A stretch of DNA of 62,000 bases from Symbiodinium natans (lineage: Eukaryota; Sar; Dinophyceae; Suessiales; Symbiodiniaceae), in the NCBI GenBank assembly GCA_905221605.1, contig CAJNDS010002679.1:895001-957000 (forward strand). The letters are read 5' to 3'. Shown here piece by piece: positions 32,053 through 43,000 of the stretch. The position numbers and the translations under genes were made by a program. The notes beneath the pieces are model-generated. The model did no database searches. It had not been told where the DNA came from and saw nothing but the letters and a program-made list of their open reading frames with translations. Positions within the stretch are counted from its first letter, which is position 1. Each line of letters starts with the position of its first letter.

Positions 32053-33287
32053 ATGTTCCCCAACTACGACCAAGATTCTTCATGTTGTGAAGGCCGATGT
32101 CGGCCACCCGACCCTGATCTACATGCTTGGGGAGATCTGGACGTCCTGCACCCGGCCAATACCTCGGTCTATGAGAGTGTTTAGGGTTTAGGGTTTAGCG
32201 TTTAGGGTTTTTTTCCCTCCTGCACAGCTGGGGCGATTTAGGGTTTAGGGTTTAGGGTCTAGGGTTTAGGGTTTGGGGTTTAGGGTTTAGGGTTTAGGGC
32301 ACACTCTCAACTCTACATGTGTGCCCTGCTCGCTAACTCTCGCCCTCCTTCAGGACGTCAGCAAGACAACAATGAAGGTGTGTCGTGCGCTGATTGTTAT
32401 GGCTTGGGGTGTTCCCTCTTATACCAACAGCCCTTAATAGGAATTATCCTAGGGGGTACTATAATTAATCCCTCTTAAGGACTGTTAGTATAGTGGGGAA
32501 CATCCCAAGTAGTTCATTATGGCAAAGCTTATGTGCGGATGAGCTGCTCGGAGTCCTTCTTCCAGTGCAAAGCCAGAGTGGGCACTAGCGGGTGTGAGAG
32601 GCCCATGAAAATCGTTGCGACATCCGTCTGCCTTGTGGCGTGGCTTAGGATCGTCTCCGTATAGCAGCGCACTCCCCTGAAGGCGCGGCTCGGTTGAGAA
32701 AGATCTTGCAAGGGAGTTTTGCTGGTTGCCACGGCACCAAAGGTGTACATGGCATGCCTGCACAGGTCCGCAGAATGGCAAAACCAAAAACACACTTGCC
32801 CGATAAGCTTGGGGATCGTTGAACACTTGAGTTTCTGTTGGGGGGCGGGGTGGGGGGTGCCAACCATTCTGGACTCAAAGGCGAATATCAACGGCATGAA
32901 CGGGTCCGATGCACATTTCGAAGAACCCCTGGCTTCCTTTTTGTTGCAGCTCAGGTGCACAAGGCCAGGTGCTCCGGTGGAGTTGGCTGCGGAGCTGGGC
33001 GGAGGTGGGACGACCTCGGGTCAAACAGAAACGATGCCGCTCTCCAAGGGAAACATGATCAGCTGCGGTCCCGTTTTGTGGGCACCCGTTAGGGTTTAGG
33101 GTTTAGGGTTTAGGGTTTAGGGTTTAGGGTTTAGGGTTTAGGGTTTAGGGTTTAGGGTTTAGGGTTTAGGGTTTAGGGCAGGGGCCGCACTATCTAACAG
33201 GGGGACCATAGCTTCGAAACCTGTCCATGTCCAGAAGAGCGGACTCTGGCAGAACTGGACCTGCCTGCAAGATGAACCAGGGACTGG
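32053..33287 (+). CDS. seven-exon gene of unknown function
   Basis: Proposed exons are 32053-32178 (ATG; NYDQDSSCCEGRCRPPDPDL...), 32355-32378 (DVSKTTMK, acceptor CGCCCTCCTTCAG), 32566-32658 (CKARVGTSGCERPMKIVATS...), 32713-32742 (GVLLVATAPK), 32766-32817 (VRRMAKPKTHLPDKLGD), 32950-33087 (QVHKARCSGGVGCGAGRRWD..., acceptor CTTCCTTTTTGTTGCAG) and 33212-33287 (SKPVHVQKSGLWQNWTCLQD...). Every join keeps phase. The gene continues to the right (phase 2 at 33287). Introns 1, 6 and the following one hold telomeric arrays, with GTTTAGGG or GTTAGGG at the donor; intron 2 holds a family B MITE. The N-terminus is Cys/Asp rich. A hydrophobic stretch in exons 3-4 might be one membrane segment. No domain recognised. 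Confidence 0.55.
32403..32507. mobile_element. MITE-like family B element, 105 bp
   Basis: TTGGGGTGTTCCCTC...CCAACAG pairs with CTGTTAGTATAGTGGGGAAC ATCCCAA. It shares TTAATAGGAATTATC with the other family B copies. The target duplication is unclear (TTATGGC occurs directly left but 8 bp away on the right). It falls in intron 2 of the unknown plus-strand gene. Confidence 0.78.
33088..33178 (+). repeat. telomere-type array opening an intron
   Basis: About 13 units, starting directly at the proposed donor GTTAGGG after the exon ending at 33087. The downstream acceptor is CCATAG at 33206-33211. Confidence 0.85.
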
Positions 33288-33378
33288 GTTTAGGGTTTAG
33301 GGTTTAGGGTTTAGGGTTCAGGGTTCAGGGTTGAGGATTTAGGGTTTGGGGTTCAGGGTTTCGGGTTTGGGGTTTAGG
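33288..33378 (+). repeat. telomere-type array following an exon edge
   Basis: About 13 variant units (TTCAGGG, TTGAGGA, TTTCGGG), starting with GTTTAGGG directly after the open exon ending at 33287. Confidence 0.85.
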
Positions 33379-33558
33379 GACTAGTCTCGGTGTGCGCTGA
33401 AAGCAGAGAACCCACACCTAGAAAACTGGCTCCTGATGCTCCTCTCCTTGGTTGGCCCCTTTAAACCCTCGGGAAAAAATGCCCCCATAAGGGAAAACAT
33501 GAAATATCCCGAGGGCCTAAACCCTTTTTGATCCTGGAAGCTGCTTCATGCCAGATAG

Positions 33559-33652
33559 GCCCTAAACCCTAAACCCTAAACCCTAAACCCTAAACCCTAA
33601 ACCCTAAACCCTAAACCCTAAACCCTAAACCCTAAACCCTAAACCCTAAACC
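33559..33652 (-). repeat. interstitial telomere-type array (CCCTAAA)n
   Basis: About 13 perfect units. A decayed palindromic segment (TAAACCCTCGGG...CCCGAGGGCCTAAACCC) lies just before it at about 33460-33525, with a relative at about 41215-41330. Confidence 0.93.
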
Positions 33653-33741
33653 CAGTCCTGTGCTAAGTACGTTGCATCGACGCCGTGCGCCACCAGCGAT
33701 CGAGTCTGCAGCGCCGCGAGGCTGCAGCTTCCTGTCCGAAT

Positions 33742-34190
33742 ATGTCTGACGCACCAAAGCGCCGCAAGGTCTTTGCATTGCATAGATTCGAGAGTGCGTG
33801 TGTGTGTGTATATATATACATGTATATTTTTGCATACGCCTACGTACATACACACACACATATACATATACATATATATACCGCATACATGTTATCTGTA
33901 TATATACATATATATATATATGTGTGTACATATGTATATATGTATATATGTATATATGTATGTATGTATGTAAATATGTAAATATGTATATATGTATATA
34001 TGTATATATGTATATATGTATATGTCATGAACTTATTTTTCCTGGTAGTATCAGACATATTTCATACGTCAGCCATGCCGCGGCCTTCAGCAGAGTCGGT
34101 ACACTCGTCGTCAGCATCCAAGTGTCCAAGCTCAGACGGCTTCGCCAAGCCCAAGAGAGCCTGAACTGTGCTTTGCGGCGCTCTTTTTAA
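33742..34190 (+). CDS. small basic protein with nuclear-localisation-like N-terminus (57 aa)
   Basis: Exon 33742-33797 starts [24 protein letters not shown] closely resembles a classical monopartite nuclear localisation signal. Exon 34073-34190 (acceptor CATACGTCAG) reads [20 protein letters not shown], then [18 protein letters not shown], then TAA. The join is in phase (2 then 1). The C-terminal half could form a basic amphipathic helix. The 275-bp intron is mostly a GT/TATATG microsatellite beginning with the donor GTGTGT. An alternative frame of exon 2 ([17 protein letters not shown]...) is also open but does not fit this join. Function unknown; a nucleic-acid-associated role is speculation. 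Confidence 0.5.
33798..34025. repeat. (GT/TATATG)n microsatellite within an intron
   Basis: TGTGTG, CATATA and TATATG tracts of about 220 bp between the two exons of the small basic protein gene. Confidence 0.9.
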
Positions 34191-34215
34191 GGAGTTTTTG
34201 TTTTTCGTTCATTTC

Positions 34216-34272
34216 AGGGTTTAGGGTTTAGGGTTTAGGGTTTAGGGTTTAGGGTTTAGGGTTTAGGGTTTG
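34216..34272 (+). repeat. interstitial telomere-type array (TTTAGGG)n
   Basis: Eight perfect units. It lies 25 bp past the stop of the small basic protein gene and within the presumed intron of the minus-strand exon at 34299-34402. Confidence 0.93.
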
Positions 34273-34298
34273 GAGACCATGGCGTGAGCATTTCTCAC

Positions 34299-34402
34299 CT
34301 TATGAGTTGGCATCCCCGCCATCGTACTCCCAAAAGCAATCTCAAGCCCTGCGCCCCGAAATCGCATCCTCCTCCTATCTTCTTTTCTGTCGACGTCAAA
34401 CT
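34299..34402 (-). CDS. internal exon, unknown protein
   Basis: Minus strand: acceptor GGCCCTTCCTGCTTTAG, then 34 codons reading FDVDRKEDRRRMRFRGAGLE, then IAFGSTMAGMPTHK, and a canonical GTGAGA donor. It is charged, then Gly-rich, and convincing as coding. It starts after the first base of a split codon and ends in phase 0. Neighbouring exons were not fixed. Family unknown. Confidence 0.55.
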
Positions 34403-34565
34403 CTAAAGCAGGAAGGGCCGAGGGTGGGGGTTTAAATGTGACGATTAGGCAAACAGCCAAGTCGCGATTTGCAAGGACAGGACGCCGAACAACATGGTTC
34501 CGCCTATGAAACCTCAAGGAGCAAACAGGGAAGCTCAACAGCAAGGCCTGACCTGCATGCTCAGC

Positions 34566-34665
34566 TTGGGATGTCCCCCCCTTTAGACTAACAGTCCTTC
34601 ATAGGGATTATCGTCCCCGGTTATAGCCTCTACTAAGGACTGTTAGAAAAGGCGGAACATCCCAA
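34566..34665. mobile_element. MITE-like family B element with 8-bp target duplication, 100 bp
   Basis: TTGGGATGTCCCCCC...ACTAACAGTCCTT pairs with AAGGACTGTTAG...GGAACATCCCAA. Direct repeats TGCTCAGC (34558-34565) and TGCTCAGA (34666-34673) flank it, so it duplicated about 8 bp. Confidence 0.85.
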
Positions 34666-34776
34666 TGCTCAGAGTTAAATGCAGAACGAGAGGCGCTGAT
34701 GGCTTCCAAAAGATGAAAAGAAGCTGACAAGTTCGGGCCAACATTGCGATGAACGCAGGTTGCCGCCCAGATCGGG

Positions 34777-34858
34777 GACCCCGAATATAGACCCCCACAT
34801 AGTAGGATTCCCTTCTACTAGGGACCCAATAAGGTACCCCCAATTTCGGAAACCCCCA
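34777..34858. mobile_element. MITE-like family A element, diverged
   Basis: The right arm GGTACCCCCAATTTCGGAAA is typical; the left arm (GGGGACCCCGAATATAGACC) is diverged. It precedes the exon at 34915, so probably lies in that gene's intron. Confidence 0.65.
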
Positions 34859-34914
34859 TATGATACAAAACCGTCAAGAATGGAAAAGCCGGAATGCATA
34901 GGAGTAATGCGCAG

Positions 34915-35286
34915 GTCTCAAAGCCTGCATCAGCCCATCTCGAAACTCGTAGGCCATCAGGCAGCAGCCATCCTATGGCACGAGAGGTGCTCAAGATTGC
35001 TCAAGATCGCAGTGGCTCTGCTGCAGTATCTGTTGAGAAGCAGAACTTCTTTGGCGCGCCCGCCATGGGAAGGCAAGGGAAACCAAGCAAGGAGGAGCCT
35101 TCCCAGCGAGGTGGCGCATGGTCTCAACCAAAGCAGCCGAGGTTTCGTCATCATGCTGGTAGATGACTTCACCTAAGCAGGCAGCGCATGAAAAAAATGC
35201 CGGCAGTCACAAGAACGCAAGCGGCGACCGAGCAGCAAACAGCCAACCACCACGTCACAGCCCTGTGGCCTCGGCTACTGAAGTGA
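34915..35286 (+). CDS. two 3' exons of an unknown gene
   Basis: Exon 34915-35158 (acceptor GAGTAATGCGCAG) reads VSKPASAHLETRRPSGSSHP, then AREVLKIAQDRSGSAAVSVE, then a Gln/Lys/Ser-rich low-complexity stretch ending RFRHHA. A 48-bp intron follows (GTAGAT...CCGGCAG). Exon 35207-35286 reads TRTQAATEQQTANHHVTALW, PRLLK, TGA. Phases match (1, then 2 bases). The product's C-terminus is hydrophilic and probably disordered. Another frame at 35163-35354 with a CPLCNNFGGPGTTC motif is open but does not join. The start and family are unknown. Confidence 0.5.
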
Positions 35287-35698
35287 CTATGCCCAATGCA
35301 TGCCCTCTTTGCAACAACTTCGGGGGTCCCGGCACAACTTGCATGGAAGCCTAGCTGCATTGGCAACGAAGCCGGTTTAGGGTTTAGGGTTTACGGTTTT
35401 ATTAGGGTTAAGGTGAGCAAGGAAGGAAGGATACTAGACCCTCACGGCCATTGGGTGCCATTTCTCTCTGCAAAACCCTCCGCCGGAACTTGTAGTAGGG
35501 AGTCTCGACGAGTTCCCGCCTCTTTGCCCCACTTCAACTCGGCGACCCTGGTGGCTGCTCCACCTGCCAGGCCGATCAAACAGGCCATGTTGGCCAGATC
35601 ACAAAACTCTTTTTTACATCCGGATGCCCTGATCACTGAAACCCGGAAAACCGTGATCCGCCAAAACCCGCACGAACATCGACCCCCAGACGGCCTTG

Positions 35699-35758
35699 TT
35701 AAGAACCCCCCCAAAAAAAAAAAATCTTTCTTACAAGGAAAATATAGGGGGTTCTTAA
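35699..35758. mobile_element. 60-bp palindromic element
   Basis: Perfect 12-bp inverted ends, TTAAGAACCCCC and GGGGGTTCTTAA, around an A-rich centre. Similar in size and style to the other fold-back elements but with unrelated ends. Confidence 0.6.
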
Positions 35759-38426
35759 TAAGCACATGGTAGTGGAATCCCTATGGATCCTGCGCTAGAA
35801 GGTGCGATTCTGGAGTGCTTCTGGGCATCAGGTCCGTGGCAGGAAGACCAGCCCCAAGCCGGAAACCCCCCCCAAAATCCTACAAACTCGATAAACTCGG
35901 TAAGGCCGGGCTAAACCCCACAAAATTCCTGCGAAGCCTATGAACCCTCTAAGAGCCCTCCTTGCGCCCTGTAGCCCTCAGCCCTACAATGCGGCTGGAA
36001 TGGCCGAGCGCTTCCAAATTGAGCTGCACGTTGCGCTTCAGAAGCGGGAGGCCCTGTGACAGATCTGTAAGTACCTGCGGGCAAGTGGTTTAGGGTTTGG
36101 GGTTTAGGGTTTAGGGTTTAGGGTTCTGTTGGGGTTTGGGTAGATGGTTCTCTGAGGGAAGGGTTGTGTTGGGGGGTTGGGCATTACCCCTCCATGCATT
36201 TGCCTCGAATGCCACAAAAAACACCCAAAAAAAGGCCGAGGGATTAGAGCATATGCTGCTGGGTTCTTCAGTGGCTTTGGGCGCGCCACGCCAACCGAAG
36301 AAAGCCTACAATAACCACTACACTACTACACTACTGCCCAGACCCTGCACCCGACAGCTGGACTCTGAAACATTTGCTAACCCGGAAACCCAACAAAACG
36401 CGAAAACACCCTGGCCATTCGCTAGGGTAGTGGCGCCCCTCATGGCATCGTGTTTGCGGGCACACGCGAACAAGCCCTAAAACGCATCCGGCCGTAGCCC
36501 TGCCCTTCTAAGCCAACACACCCACATAAATCCTACAAATGCTATAAACCCTTTTAACCCTCCAAATCAGCTAAACCCTGTAAACCCAACAACCCCTCTG
36601 AAACCCTAAGCCCCGCCCTAAACCCTCAACCCTCAACCCTCAACCCTCAACCCTAAATCCTCAACCCTAAACCCTAAACCCTAAACCCGCTAAGAGGCAC
36701 CACTTCAGCAGCCCCCAGAGCTCCGCAAACCAGGCCAACGAGCCCCGTGCCAGCGCCTCTCCGCGGCGAAGGGCTTCGGGGGGATCTACCGGGGCTCGAA
36801 GTAGGGGAAGGTGGGTGTTCGGTATCCCCCTGTAGAAGTTCCTTTAAAGGGCATATAGCTTAAGTATAGAGAAGGTGGGGGGTTCCGTTACCTCCTATAG
36901 AATGCCCTTAAGATGCAAGGTGCCTCATTCCCTCACTAGGGATGTTGAGGGTTTTGAGGTACTGAGGCCGCTTGGGATAGTTAGAGCCCCACAGAGGCGA
37001 CTCAGGGTGTCGGAAGAGGCAGGCTTCTTCGGGCCGAAGGCCTAAGGTCTCTTACTGAAGCGTGGCATTCCTTAAACATCAAACAATCGCGCTCTTCCAA
37101 GACCAATCGTGAAAGGCTAGCAGCCCCTATCCAAGCACATGCCATGGAAACCGAAGCCAGCAAACACCGCAACGAAATCTTCGTCTTCTTCTCCCTCGAA
37201 GGGTCAATCTATGTGTGTGCGTGTGCGTAACATGGACTACGGGAACGCTTGTCTTGAGATTCTTGACGTGGTCACATGCTGCGCCACCACACCACGTTCA
37301 CATGCGCAAACACTTGAATGCCACGAGCTCGCCTAGCTCCACGACTCGCTTGCCACGCACCAGCTCCGGGTAGGCCTAGGGTTGAGGGTTTAGGGTGTAG
37401 GGTGTAGGATCCCGAGTGCAATCCGGCATGCATATGAATGAGACCTTCTGAAGAATTCGCTCGGATGCCCGCGCACAAATGTGCACACATGGCGTGCGCA
37501 GAAGGCCTTGCACCGCACCGAGCATGGTTACTGCCGGCCCAATACCCACACACACACACCCACACACACGCACCGAACTTAAACCATTCTCCGACATTCT
37601 TGTGAGAAATCCAGGCGCTGAGGATGCTGCCAAACGATGCAGCCCGTGCAATCTTCGCCCTGGGCAACATGACGCAGTGAAGAGCAGCCAATCCACAAGA
37701 TCAAGCAACTCCGGGGGGGCGGCACTCCTGTCTTTCTCCACCTGCCGACTTGAGGATGTCTGCATGTGTGGTCAGCCTACTGATACCCGCAGCAGCGGCG
37801 CCCCCTGCGCCCCCGGGACGTGATACACAGTTGAATCGGCCTCCTGCTCGACAGAGATGGGTCTGGCCTCAGGGCTGCCCACACCATTCTGCCGTTGACA
37901 TGTGGGTGCTGGTCAGCACATGGGCATGACTGTGGGCAGCCAGCTTGGCCACAAAGATGTCGGGGCGTCTCTTTTTGTCGTCAGAATCGGCACCGCTTCA
38001 AGCCACATTCAGCTCTCAAACCACGCAGAATGTTTTTTTGCTTAAAGCCCCCTTTGGAGCGAACATGGAAACAAGCCCTCGTGAGGCCCAAGCCAGGGCC
38101 GGGTTTTCGAAGACCACTCGGGGCTCACCTCAGCTTGGCGCAGTGAACCGCCCGCGCCGCTTGCGGCCCCAAAAGGGTCTTCAGGCGTGTACGGCGCCAT
38201 CAAGGGGGTATCCTAGTTGCTGAGTACCCTGGGCCAACAAAGGTGAGCTTTACAAGTAGGGTAGGACTACTTATCTACACCCCAAAAGGTTACGCAAAAG
38301 TTACCTACTCACCTACCAAGCTATTAGGAAGCTATCAGGAACATGCGCAGACGAAACTTGGGCCCAAGTGAACCAAGCTCCGCGCCTCGGAGGGGGCTGC
38401 TGTAGAGCAGCCTGTCCTCGGAGCAG
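35759..38426. other. unique sequence, no confident gene
   Basis: Holds short telomeric arrays (36085-36125; 36610-36690 with CCCTCAA variants; 37379-37410), imperfect palindromes near 36800-36940 and 38240-38330, and a CACACA tract near 37545-37575. A minus-strand exon ending at about 37570 (AKIARAASFGSILSAWISHK, NVGEWFKF, then GTGCGT) is possible but isolated. Confidence 0.4.
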
Positions 38427-38545
38427 GGTTTAGGGTTTAGGGTTTAGGGTTTAGGGTTTAGGGTTTAGGGTTTAGGGTTTAGGGTTTAGGGTTTAGGGTT
38501 TAGGGTTTAGGGTTAAGGGTTTGGGTTTTCAGGGTTTAGGTTTAG
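38427..38545 (+). repeat. interstitial telomere-type array (TTTAGGG)n
   Basis: About 15 units, mostly perfect, degenerate at the right end. Confidence 0.92.
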
Positions 38546-38902
38546 GGCTAGGCCCACACCAAGCGGCCCATGCTGCGGACCCTTTTTCACCCCTAAGCTT
38601 CCCGCCAGCTCGCGCCGGGTCATCCTCAGGTGTCTTGAAGCTTCCGAAGAATGCGTTTGACATTTGAGTGGTTCCGAAATTAGGGCTTAGGGTTTAGGAT
38701 TTATTGTTTAGGGTTTAGGGGTACCCTCTTGGGGTCCTTATTATAATACAAGGGGGTCCTGCTATGTGGGGGTCTATATCAGGGGCCCCTTATTATCGTA
38801 AACCCCCGTTGGGCTCAGGCAGCGGATGCCACGGATTCCACGGATTCCTAAACGCTAAACGCTAAACCCTAAACCCCTAAACCCCTAAACCACTAAACCC
38901 CT

Positions 38903-39150
38903 AAACCCTATAAACCCTATAAACCCTATAAACCCTATAAACCCTATAAACCCTATAAACCCTATAAACCCTATAAACCCTATAAACCCTATAAACCCTA
39001 TAAACCCTATAAACCCTATAAACCCTATAAACCCTATAAACCCTATAAACCCTATAAACCCTATAAACCCTATAAACCCTATAAACCCTATAAACCCTAT
39101 AAACCCTATAAACCCTATAAACCCTATAAACCCTATAAACCCTATAAACC
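38903..39150 (-). repeat. array of 9-bp telomere variant (CCCTATAAA)n
   Basis: About 27 near-identical CCCTATAAA units (TTTATAGGG on the other strand) following a short CCCTAAA lead-in. The unit is the telomere repeat with TA inserted. The 80-residue GFI repeat ORF on the minus strand is its translation. Confidence 0.95.
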
Positions 39151-39483
39151 CGAAACCGTGAAAATCCTGAGCTCTGAGCTCAAGGTTGCCAGAATCGGCA
39201 GCCGAATCGTCCCACCTTTGAGCGAGAGTATGTTGCACGCGGTATCTTGCAGGATCCTGCGGGGTTTAGGGTTTCGACTCTCACACTCGCACAAGGCCGG
39301 CGTTTAGGGTTTAGGGTTTAGGGTTTAGGGTACCATCCAATGAAGGAAAAGCTGAGAGAAGCGCCCGCCGAGCAGGGACACTAAACGGACCTCGTTTTGA
39401 ACCTTCGGCATGTCGCGGAGCAACTCTTGGCTTCTTCAACACGCTTAAGGTCGGGGAACGGGAACCAACGACGCAACTTCACT

Positions 39484-39592
39484 CTTACTGTTGGTTGGTA
39501 GGGAATGAGGGAATGAGGTACCCTATAATCCCTTAAAGGATATATAGGGGGATATAGGGTACCTCATTCCCTCATTCCCCACTAACAGTAAG
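39484..39592. mobile_element. 109-bp palindromic MITE-like element (family C)
   Basis: Arm GGGAATGAGGGAATGAGGTA followed by CCCTATA is repeated perfectly in inverted orientation. The outer ends CTTACTGTT and AACAGTAAG also pair. A GGTACC core is shared with family A, suggesting a distant relation. Confidence 0.8.
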
Positions 39593-39678
39593 CACTGCCC
39601 GGCCAAGCTGCTTTGACAACTCGCTGCGCCAGTTTCAGGCCGAGGTCGGGCGCCAGTCTGCGCAAGAGCAAGACCTCA

Positions 39679-39775
39679 CAGGGTTTAGGGTTTAGGGTTT
39701 AGGGTTTAGGGTTTAGGGTTTAGGGTTTAGGGTTTAGGGTTTAGGGTTTAGGGTTTAGGGTTTAGGGTTTAGGGA
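39679..39775 (+). repeat. interstitial telomere-type array (TTTAGGG)n
   Basis: About 14 perfect units. The last TTTAG is followed by open sequence (KLTEVESGTADTICPWPAWQ), so the array edge could act as an acceptor. Confidence 0.93.
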
Positions 39776-39834
39776 AGCTGACCGAAGTGGAGAGTGGCAC
39801 TGCTGACACAATCTGTCCGTGGCCTGCGTGGCAG

Positions 39835-40028
39835 TCGCAAAGGAAATAGAAACGATGATCCTTAGCCGTTGCAATCCCTCGCCTCTGCTCTTTACACCAG
39901 ACGCTAACGACTTCTGTTCTGAGCTTACGACCCGTTTGGCTGCAGAAGGGACACAGCTGCTTTCAACATCTGCACCTGCAAAAGTGGGCCATCGTCTACT
40001 CTTGAAACACATAACTGATACACTCTGA
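39835..40028 (+). CDS. terminal exon, unknown protein
   Basis: Acceptor GTGGCCTGCGTGGCAG, then 63 codons reading AKEIETMILSRCNPSPLLFT, then PDANDFCSELTTRLAAEGTQ, ending LLLKHITDTL and TGA. It enters with two bases of a split codon. Helix-forming composition. A minus-strand ORF overlaps it but is less protein-like. Not recognised. Confidence 0.42.
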
Positions 40029-43000
40029 TGCAAGCCTTTTCCGAGGAGTGGTGCAGTGCATCGACTGTGCCCTGCAGGAACACTGTGCGTCAGCGGATTC
40101 TATGCTGACGATCGACGTGGGATATGGCGGAAGCGAGTTGCAATATTCAGGCTTCTCCCAATCCGACCTTGTCAATGACCAGCGTTGTCCGATGGCGCAG
40201 CGATGGCAGAGCCTTAGAACTCTTGGAGCCCAACATCTGGACTAGCTCTAAGACCTTTGCGCAAGCAAGCCCGAAGCAGGGACCTCCTCATCACGGCAGT
40301 CGCCCACGACGCAAGACACCTTTGATGCTCGCAGTTTGCCGCGACTTGCAAGTTGCATGGCAAGTTCCCGGCACGCTTCTCCGTGACGTACAATGCCTGC
40401 ACGGAGATTGGCAGGAGGCAGCTGTTGTAAACGAAACGCAACATCCACGACTTGCACAAGGCAGCGCCTTCAGATCTGCCACAAGCTGTTCTGACACATC
40501 CTCTTTCGCATTGCACGCTCCAATGGCTCCAAGAAGAGAGCTACAGCGAATCGCTGGGCGCCAGGCAACCAAGGTTAAGTGAGCCTGGCATCCAACCGCT
40601 CGCAAGCCACAAGTAGTTGTATCCCCCTTGGATTAAGGGTAGGGGGGGGGGTGGAACATGCCGAAGGCATTTCTCGACCCCCCCCCCCCCCATCGAGATC
40701 CAGCAGAGGCCCCGCACAGACGCCAGAGACAGTGACAAACCATAATTGCCGAAACTTAATTGCCGAAAGGAGGGTGCCCCCCCTACTCTTTCGACACTTA
40801 TAGCCGAGGGCGATGTTGCAATGAGCGCAAGCAGGCAAATAAACTGATTCCGTTGTTGCTTCGCAGCCAGGATACGCCTCACTGCCTGCCCTGCAGGCTG
40901 CAGTACTACCGCTACCATGGAGAGGCATGCGGCCGGCCTCCGGGAAGTCCTCAAGAAGGTGTAAGCCTGAGTAGGACGGATACAAGAAGCTCACTGCAGA
41001 ACCCAAGATGAGAGCCCTATCAAGCCATCTGGAAATAGTCCCTAACATGGTGGGTGTCTAGAAGTTTCGAGGGTGCTCAGCAAGCTCAGCATCTACTGCC
41101 GAAGGAGCGGATTCCGGAGGCGCCCTTTCGACATAGTCAGGCCACCATCAAATTCCACCTAATAAACGTGACCCATGGTGACACTCAGCGGTGAAACAAG
41201 CCTAGGCTGGCCCTGAAACCCCTCTGAAAAATATTTTCCGAAATATGATCCTCTGAAACCCAATAGGGGACATGAAAAATGTCCCGAGGGCCTAAAACCC
41301 TAAGCCCTAAACCCTTTTGCAAACTGGACCCTAAACCCTAAACCCCAAACCTAGAAGCCATTCTGAGATGACATAATTTCTAAAGGCTGGCCGGGCTCAC
41401 CAGCTGTACAGCTCATTTGCACCTCGCGCAAGCGGAAAACGGTAGAGCCCGGCCCAGGAGTCGACGAAGGCAATGGCATGCGTACGAAGCCAGAGTCAAT
41501 CTCATGTCAAACAGCACCCGGTTGAATTCAGGCCGGACCGCCCTTTAGGGGGGAAGCAGAACAGATGTTTAAAAACAAAAATGCAGAGTTTGAAAGGGGC
41601 CGCTCACTTTCTTTCACGGTCTTTCACGTCCATGCGCCTATTCCTGCAGGATGCGGGCCTGCCTCAGCAAACAGAGGTGAGACTAGGGCGCATTTGCAAA
41701 GGATGGCCGTCATCAAACGCCATCTGCAGGATCGAAATACCTCGGCTCGTCTCGCATATTGATGCTTCATTGAGTCATACCATACTGAGGCAAAAGCTGG
41801 GCAACTCTTTTGTGGGTGGCGCTGCCACTTGCCCAACATCCCCAGCTTGAAGTCTTCCGCGCCCAATTGCAATTCAGACAAACACCCCACACACTGCACA
41901 GCAACCCTTTTCCGGACTTGCTGACTGCCAGACCCCGTCCAGCAACCCCTAAACCCCAAACCCTAAGACCCTTTTTTGAACCCAACCCCTCTTTGCTAAA
42001 TGAAGAATGGCGAAGAAAGCCCCAGAACTTCCCGAGCCAGGCCTTTGGCCAAAAGTGAACGGCTCCGGCCCTGGGGCCCACCGTGTGTGCCGGTCGACTT
42101 CTCGAGCCTCAAGGGTAAGGGTGCTAGGATTTAGGATTTAGGACTCTGGGTTTTTGGCCACCCGCCTAGCGGGTTTAGGGTTTTAGGGTTTAGGGTTTAG
42201 GGTTTAGGGTTAACATCCGAGCGCCCCCTGCACACCAATGGCAAACACCCAAACCCTGAACCCCTAAATACCCCCCCCCCCCCAAGCTGCGGGCCAAGCC
42301 CAAAACCTCACATTCAATGGCCAACACAAACTTGCCAGGCGTAGCATGTACTCCGGCAGCTCTATGTGTCCTGCAGCCCCTATGTAGATCCTGAAAGTGC
42401 ACGAACCCCTAGGAAGTTCGACCGGCCCTGCGTGCCGTGGTGGCCTGAGAAGAATCGGCCAGCCGTGAGGGAGCCTGCGGTGCAGGCACGCGCTCGTACC
42501 CAGCACCTGACAGAGGAAGGAAAGCGATCGTGTCACTCATACACTTGCTGTATGGGGCTTGCTGACTCTCATACTCGTGGGCAGGGCAAACCCATGTTAT
42601 CGCCACGGCACTTCTGGGGTTTACTGCTTGGGACTTCAAGATCTCTGGGTTGCGACGTTCCTGCGTGCACCCAGCGTGCCCCCCCCCCCTCCACCTGCTG
42701 TCCTCAGAGCCGTCGAAGCCGTTCCTAGGTCTTCCTCGCCATAGGCACCTTGCAAAGATGTGACCGCGTTACACTCGGATGGCAGCGATCAACACATTTC
42801 AGGAAAATTCAGGACATGTGTATAAATGTAGTACTCGGGCGTGTCTTGATGCCTTTTGTTCACTCCTCCCCATTGAGCTCACACATCACGCCTACCTTCG
42901 CTAGCCCACTTCTCCAGCTACGCTACACGGCAGTTGCCACTACCGATGATAAAATCCGAAGCAAGCGTGCCCGTTGCATGACCTGACTACATAGGTTTGC

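Noticed and set aside
32485-32960. Minus-strand ORF with a YTFGA-like motif, at first read as the C-terminal part of a second lipase
   Set aside because: The plus strand gives five phase-consistent exons with strong acceptors across the same stretch; the minus reading has no splice support.
38885-39238. 117-codon ORF with GFI repeats
   Set aside because: Translation of the 9-bp TTTATAGGG array; no flanking coding features.
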